Below, piece by piece: positions 59,699 to 64,000 of a stretch of 64,000 nucleotides of DNA (position 1 is the first letter of the stretch; the number at the start of each line of letters is the position of its first letter). The DNA lies in assembly GCA_001939145.1 (NCBI GenBank), contig LSRX01001156.1, positions 97,854 to 161,853 of the forward strand, given 5' to 3'. The position numbers were made by a program, and so were the translations under genes. The stretch comes from Symbiodinium microadriaticum (taxonomy: Eukaryota > Sar > Dinophyceae > Suessiales > Symbiodiniaceae). The notes under the pieces are model-generated. The model saw only the letters and a program-made list of their open reading frames with translations, made no database searches and had not been told where the DNA came from.

Positions 59699-60693
59699 TC
59701 TCTCTAGCGGCTCCAGCGGAGGAGATCAGACAAGAAACATGAGAACATGTGCTCTCTTCCCATGCACACCGCGCGGGTGGGGAGGCTCTCTGCGCTTTTC
59801 TCCTCCCTTTGACGCGCCCTCTGGGGGCCGGGCCCGTGCTCAGCACGTAGCCAGGCGAGGCTCGAGGAGAGGCGGCGAGTGGCTTCCGAAAGGGCGTTGC
59901 AGTGCTCCAATCTTCTGCTCCTGCCGCCTACTCTTTTCACGGTCCAACACAGAGATCCTGATCTACTCCTGTGCGTAAGGCTGTCGCTCTCTCTCTTTTT
60001 CCTCCTCCCATCTTGCTATGCTTACTCAATGTCTTCCTCCTTTTCGTCCGCTTCCTGTCACTGCTCTTCTTAATCCTCATGTCCCATTTATTTCTCCTGT
60101 CTATGCGTCTCTTCGAAGTTCCAGTCGCCCTCCCTTCCTGTGCTGCGGCCCATGAGATACTGCAGGCTGCAGGCTGCGCTCGCAAGGATCTCCGTGCACT
60201 CTGGGGCAGACTCTGAGGCAGACTCTGACAGGGACACTTCCAATAAGAGTGGCGGGTGAGACAGGCCAGAGGCCCTTAGCCCAAGAGCTCTCACCGCGAC
60301 GGGGCGGCGCGCCGCGGGCCAGCGGGCCGGCGGGCCTGACGCAACGGCGCCAAAGCACGGCACCCAAGGCACATCACCAAAAAGAAGCCAACAAGTAGCG
60401 AGTCGGTTTTCTTCGCCCCTCACGAAACTCTGCTCAAAGCAGATCTGGAGCGCGAAACAGTCGTTGGCCGTATGCCGAAGCTGCGAGTGCAACGCAGCGA
60501 GGCTGAGCGGCGCTCGAAGCCCGCGCTCGGAGCTGCACCGGGGCAAACAGAGAGCAGGGGCTTTGAAAGGGGCCCTCAGTCGGGTATGTGCGAGAAGTCC
60601 ATCCGTCTCCAAAGCACGATGCGGCCCAGCCTGGGAAAGGAAGGCCGCCCAAAAGGGCTCGGAAGGCTCACACGTCCGACACATCCGAGGCTG

Positions 60694-63600
60694 CAGCGAG
60701 TCGGCACTGGCCAGCAACGTGTCCTTTTTTGCCACAGCGGTCAGCTTTCGGTCAGCTTTCGTCCCAGGCTGTGAGGGGAAGCGCGGCCTGCATGTTCACA
60801 GACACAGCCACCACGGGAACCTCACAGAAAAGCGCGTTCCCTATCATTGCCGATGTGTGAGAGGAATCAAGCCCTTTCCCTCCTGATGGTGCTTCAAGGG
60901 CTGCATCTTGTAGTTGGAGCCTTTCCCCAAAGGGTAGATGTGGACCTCACGCAATTCGGTCTCAGTCTCTCTATCATCGCTCTCTCTCTCTCTCTCTCCC
61001 TAGGGCCCCCCCCCCTCCCTCGGAGTCGGTCAAGAGAGACCAGGCTGCAGGGTTTTGAGCGGACGGTAGTACCTGCGACCACCTCATCCCTTCACCCAAT
61101 TCCTGAAAAGGGGGTGATTACACGTGGAGGGGCTGTCAACTCTGAGCTTGCCATGAGGCAGCAACAAAACGAACAAGGAACCGTGCAAGACGACGTACTG
61201 GCCTTGTGCTCTTTTTGTTTTTGCGGGCTGGGGGCTGCAGCGGTTCCCTTGCAAACGGCTATTGACTGTGCAGAGTGTTTGGCATCGGGTGAGCAAAAGG
61301 AATTAAGTAAGGGCTGCAAGCGCCCGTCAGGACAGAAGCGTGTTCTCACGCCAAGGTAAAAGTGCGTTCCTTTAAAGGCGCAAGGGTGTTAGTTTTGAAC
61401 TGTACCCCCACGCAAACTTGGCTTTTCACATCGAGCTGGTTCACTCACCGAGGCTCATCCCACGAGGGTCCTCCTTGAAAGTTGTCGTGTCCACTTCTGC
61501 ATGCTCTGCTGCGGGCCATATGGGCTTGTACTCGTTGCACGTCGGGTTGCTGTTGGGGTGCTTTAGGCCTCGTCCCTCTGCCTATAACCTCATTATGACT
61601 CATGCAGTCTGCATTGGCTGTCAATGCTTAAGCTAGGCCAGCGAGGCGGGCAAGTCAGGTTTGCTCCCTCTTGCCATCTGGAAGGTCACGAGAATTGCGG
61701 TGCTGCCGTAAGGAGCGCCCTCCGTGAGGTTGTACCGACTGGCCATGTCCGAAGAGGGCCGGGGTCACAGGGAGGGACCGCTTGGTTGAAACGGCAACGG
61801 ACGCACGGAGTAACCCGCAGGCCCTGGAGTGAACAGCTCCAGGGTGATACCGGGTCTCCTCCCCGCTGCCAGAAAACTGCAGGAGCCCCCCAAGGCAATG
61901 GTGCGGACACTTGAGCCAACAAAAAGAGAGAGAGGGAGATCTCTCTCTCTTTTTCTCTCTCTCTGTCTCTTAGCACAGCACGTCTTTGTTCTCGGAACCT
62001 GAGATCAAGTAGCCTGGCAACAGCACGAGACCTTTGGGTTTGGCAAAAAAAATCCGCCCCCAATTGGCCCTGGCCTGGACCGGAGGGAGAAAAGCAGTTC
62101 TTCAGCGGCAGAAGCTCGTGCCTCGGTCACCAGCGTCTCGCCCCCCCCCTGAAGGGCCCCCAGGAAGTCTGGGTGTGCGTGCGCCACCCGGACCCGGTGT
62201 CTCACTGCGAGGTTGTTCAGGACCTGGCAATTCATGGCAGCTCTTTGAAGGCTCTCTGAGCTCTCCCGCGCGGGCGGATTTCTCCTCTCGGGTCCCGGCC
62301 CCACTGGGCGGGCCGTAGGTGCAGTCAATGATCGTCGCAGAGCAGTCCGAGGTGTTCACCAAGAGGCAAGGCCTCTGTTTGAACCCTGGCACCTTCGGAT
62401 TCTCCTCAATAATTTGCTCAGTGCCCCGGCGGCTGCCCACCGGCCGCTGGCACGAAGGTAATGCACGTCACACCTGACTTACCCAAAAGTCATCGCCGCT
62501 CACAGGGCTCACCGATGCCCCTCTGTCTTGCACCTCCTCGTGCAAGGTTTACCTGACCAAGATCGCTCCAGCAACGTCCGCCGTTGCGAAATGTCGCAGA
62601 TGATGTCCACTGACCTTGAACTTGAATTTCAGCGTGTTGGCATCTGAAGCCTCCGTGTACATGCAAGGGGGACTCCCGAACGGGGGGGGGGAAAGGGTTC
62701 CGGCGCCTCCAGCACATGGATGCTGCCACTTTTGGTGCCTTTGTCAAGCGCGAATCCACCAAAAAAACCAAGGGGAGCCTTCGGCGGCTTGGACTCCGAC
62801 CTGCCAGAAGGAAGAGGCCCGTGTCGTCGAACTTCAGTGCCCGGACCTCGGTCTCCACCTGAGCGGTGCGCCCCCCGGCACAGAACGGAGCGGAGCCGGG
62901 ACGTCCCCCACCTTGAGCTTCTGCAGGACCATCCCGTTCTGCACCTAAAGTTCTAAGAGCGCTTTGGAGGAAGAGGACATGCAGTTCCCCGGCAGCGCCG
63001 CCGAGAGCCCAACATTCACCAGCCGGAGAACTGCGTTGGAATTGGCTGCGACGAAAACCTCACCAAACACACTGGCCGCTTCCTAAACTACAAGGCCCTC
63101 CTAAGACCCTACGGCCCTACAGTTCCGAACCTGCGGGTTGAAGGGAAGGAAGGCCGCGACGGGCACTGGCCTCAAGAAAAGAAGATGGATGCTGTCGCCT
63201 TTGGCTCCAGATCTGTGGGGAGCTCTTTGGTCGCAGACGAGCTGTCCGTGAAGACTTTGAGCATTTCCCCGCTGTCGATGCTCCAAAATCTCACCGACCT
63301 GACTGGAGACCGTGCCGCGCGAGCGCACCGAGCTTGGAGCCACGGGGAGGCTGCTTGTCGATGGAGGTGGTGACCAGCTGATCTTCGAGCAAGTTGAAGA
63401 AGATGCTGGTGATGGCACCTCTGGCAGAAAAGAGCAGAAACAAAACCCGCTCTGACCTCCCTCCCTCTTTCCCTCTCGCTCCTTGGGCTCCCTGCGGGAG
63501 TGGCCCACGAGTCTGGAGTGCACGGCGATGTTCGAATGGTCCTCGGTGCGGCGACAAAAACAGCCGCCCGCCGGCCGCCCAGCAACAAACTTGCGCTTCG

Positions 63601-64000
63601 AGTGGCGGCAGGAGGCGAAGAGTAAGCACCCTCTTCCGGAGCAAAGTCGTGGTCCAGCATGGCCTTGATTGAAAGCCGGCTTCTCTTCTGGCTTCAGTTA
63701 CAGCGGCTCTCAGGCTTCCGGCGATCTCCATCTCAGTGCGGTAGCAGCGGTAGACCACCACGGTCCCGTCCTGTTCTGTGATGCGTGCGGGGGGGGGGGG
63801 AAGGCATGTGCAGATCACAGAACAGCGAGGCCTTGGAGGCGGTGGCCAGCAGAACATAAGCCTTCCCGTGCGAGATCCACATCCCTTTTGCAAAACGTCT
63901 GTCGTCTTCCACCGCCCCCCCCCCCACTGCCTTGTGCAGCCTCTCTTGGCCGAAGCAGATGCAGGTCACGGCCTCCGGCTCAGCTGCTCTCAGCTGCTCT
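60694..64000 (-). CDS. WD40-repeat protein, WDR13-like (5' part outside the window)
   Basis: A chain of tiny exons, truncated by the right edge. Right to left: 63830-63985 (AVTCICFGQERLHKA; YVLLATASKASLFCDL), 63715-63780 (ITEQDGTVVVYRCYRTEMEI), about 63480-63600 (HSRLVGHSR), about 63200-63430 (ITSIFFNLLEDQLVTTSIDK; SVRFWSIDSGEMLKVFTD), about 62950-63150 (VAAFLPFNPQV; VFVAANSNAVLRLVNV), 62850-62945 (VQNGMVLQKLKV; VETEVRALKFDDTGLFL), 62580-62750 (TKSGSIHVLEA; ANTLKFKFKVSG), 62293-62440 (CLLVNTSDCSATIIDCTYGP), 62150-62221 (VLNNLAVRHRVRV), 62081-62121 (ELLPLKNCFSPS), 61982-62013 (YLISGSENKD), 60883-60945 (VHIYPLGKGSNYKMQPLK), 60788-60820 (VPVVAVSVNMQ), 60694-60723 (DTLLASADSL). The order and wording match the C-terminal WD40 propeller of WDR13, a scaffold protein of poorly defined role. 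Phase closes across the last five joins. The final exon was not found. Confidence 0.75.
61915..61975. repeat. Inverted AG/CT low-complexity tract
   Basis: AGAGAGAGAG passes through AGATCT into CTCTCTCT, so the tract is self-complementary and could form a hairpin. It lies in an intron of the WD40 gene, next to the exon at 61982. Confidence 0.85.

Noticed and set aside
58734..59978. 414-codon plus-strand open frame, the longest in the window
   Set aside because: Arg/Ser/Pro-rich shadow composition, low-complexity stretches (PLLPLLP), no recognisable domain, and opposite in strand to all supported genes. I cannot fully exclude it without transcripts.
60340..60375. GAVLWRR as the last WD40 exon after SADSL
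   Set aside because: The peptide fits, but there is no AG acceptor directly before it, so the join is not supported.

Overview
The window is nuclear DNA of an alveolate protist, almost certainly a dinoflagellate. The main reasons are: (i) a gene at about 37.6-43.9 kb whose small exons carry the charged VPxVxxxEKxVEVP-type repeats of alveolins, the alveolate cortical cytoskeleton proteins; (ii) genes cut into many exons, some only about 30-70 nt, with acceptors of the form AG|G and several GC or GA donors beside GT donors; (iii) every gene I could support lies on the minus strand; (iv) Ty1/copia-type gag and LINE-type reverse transcriptase debris; (v) many microsatellites and minisatellites. 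The species cannot be named from the sequence. Bacterial-style annotation does not apply, and most long open frames on the plus strand are antisense shadows or repeat-derived.

Layout, left to right, genes all minus strand: 1.3-5.9 kb, a multi-exon gene of short beta-strand-like segments resembling fibronectin type III repeats. 5.9-16.1 kb, gene-poor and repeat-rich, with one plausible unspliced frame (12.2-12.8 kb). 16.16-17.34 kb, a triose-phosphate/nucleotide-sugar transporter-like gene (TPT/SLC35 class). 19.9-24.2 kb, a major facilitator superfamily transporter in about nine exons. 25.1-25.7 and 26.5-26.9 kb, unidentified exons. 27.2-30.0 kb, a charged coiled-coil gene. 31.8-33.6 kb, a 1.76-kb retroelement remnant between 116-bp direct repeats. 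33.75-35.47 kb, an unidentified basic/coiled-coil gene. 37.6-43.9 kb, the alveolin. 44.3 and 36.3 kb, zinc-ribbon-like exons. 46.04 kb, a signal-peptide first exon. 46.6-46.9 kb, a compact 91-codon frame. 47.0-48.15 kb, a synaptobrevin-like R-SNARE. 51.1-52.5 kb, three minisatellite or tandem-duplication blocks. 52.8-53.6 kb, a LINE reverse transcriptase remnant. 54.9-58.2 kb, a LOV/PAS photosensor-like gene with the flavin-adduct cysteine motif GRNCRFL. 60.7 kb to the right edge, a WD40 gene that fits WDR13, its 5' part outside the window.

The genes do not form one pathway. They are a same-strand array of housekeeping and cell-surface functions (cortex, membrane traffic, transport, light sensing, scaffold). 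That fits what is known of dinoflagellate genome organisation: unidirectional gene clusters and trans-spliced mRNAs. Exon boundaries were read by eye. They are firmest in the LOV, WDR13-like, R-SNARE and TPT genes, where reading phase closes across several introns; elsewhere they are approximate. Seven runs of N (single bases at 7338, 9804, 14343 and 17781; runs at 11423-11467, 31622-31778 and 55974-56033) mark assembly gaps.
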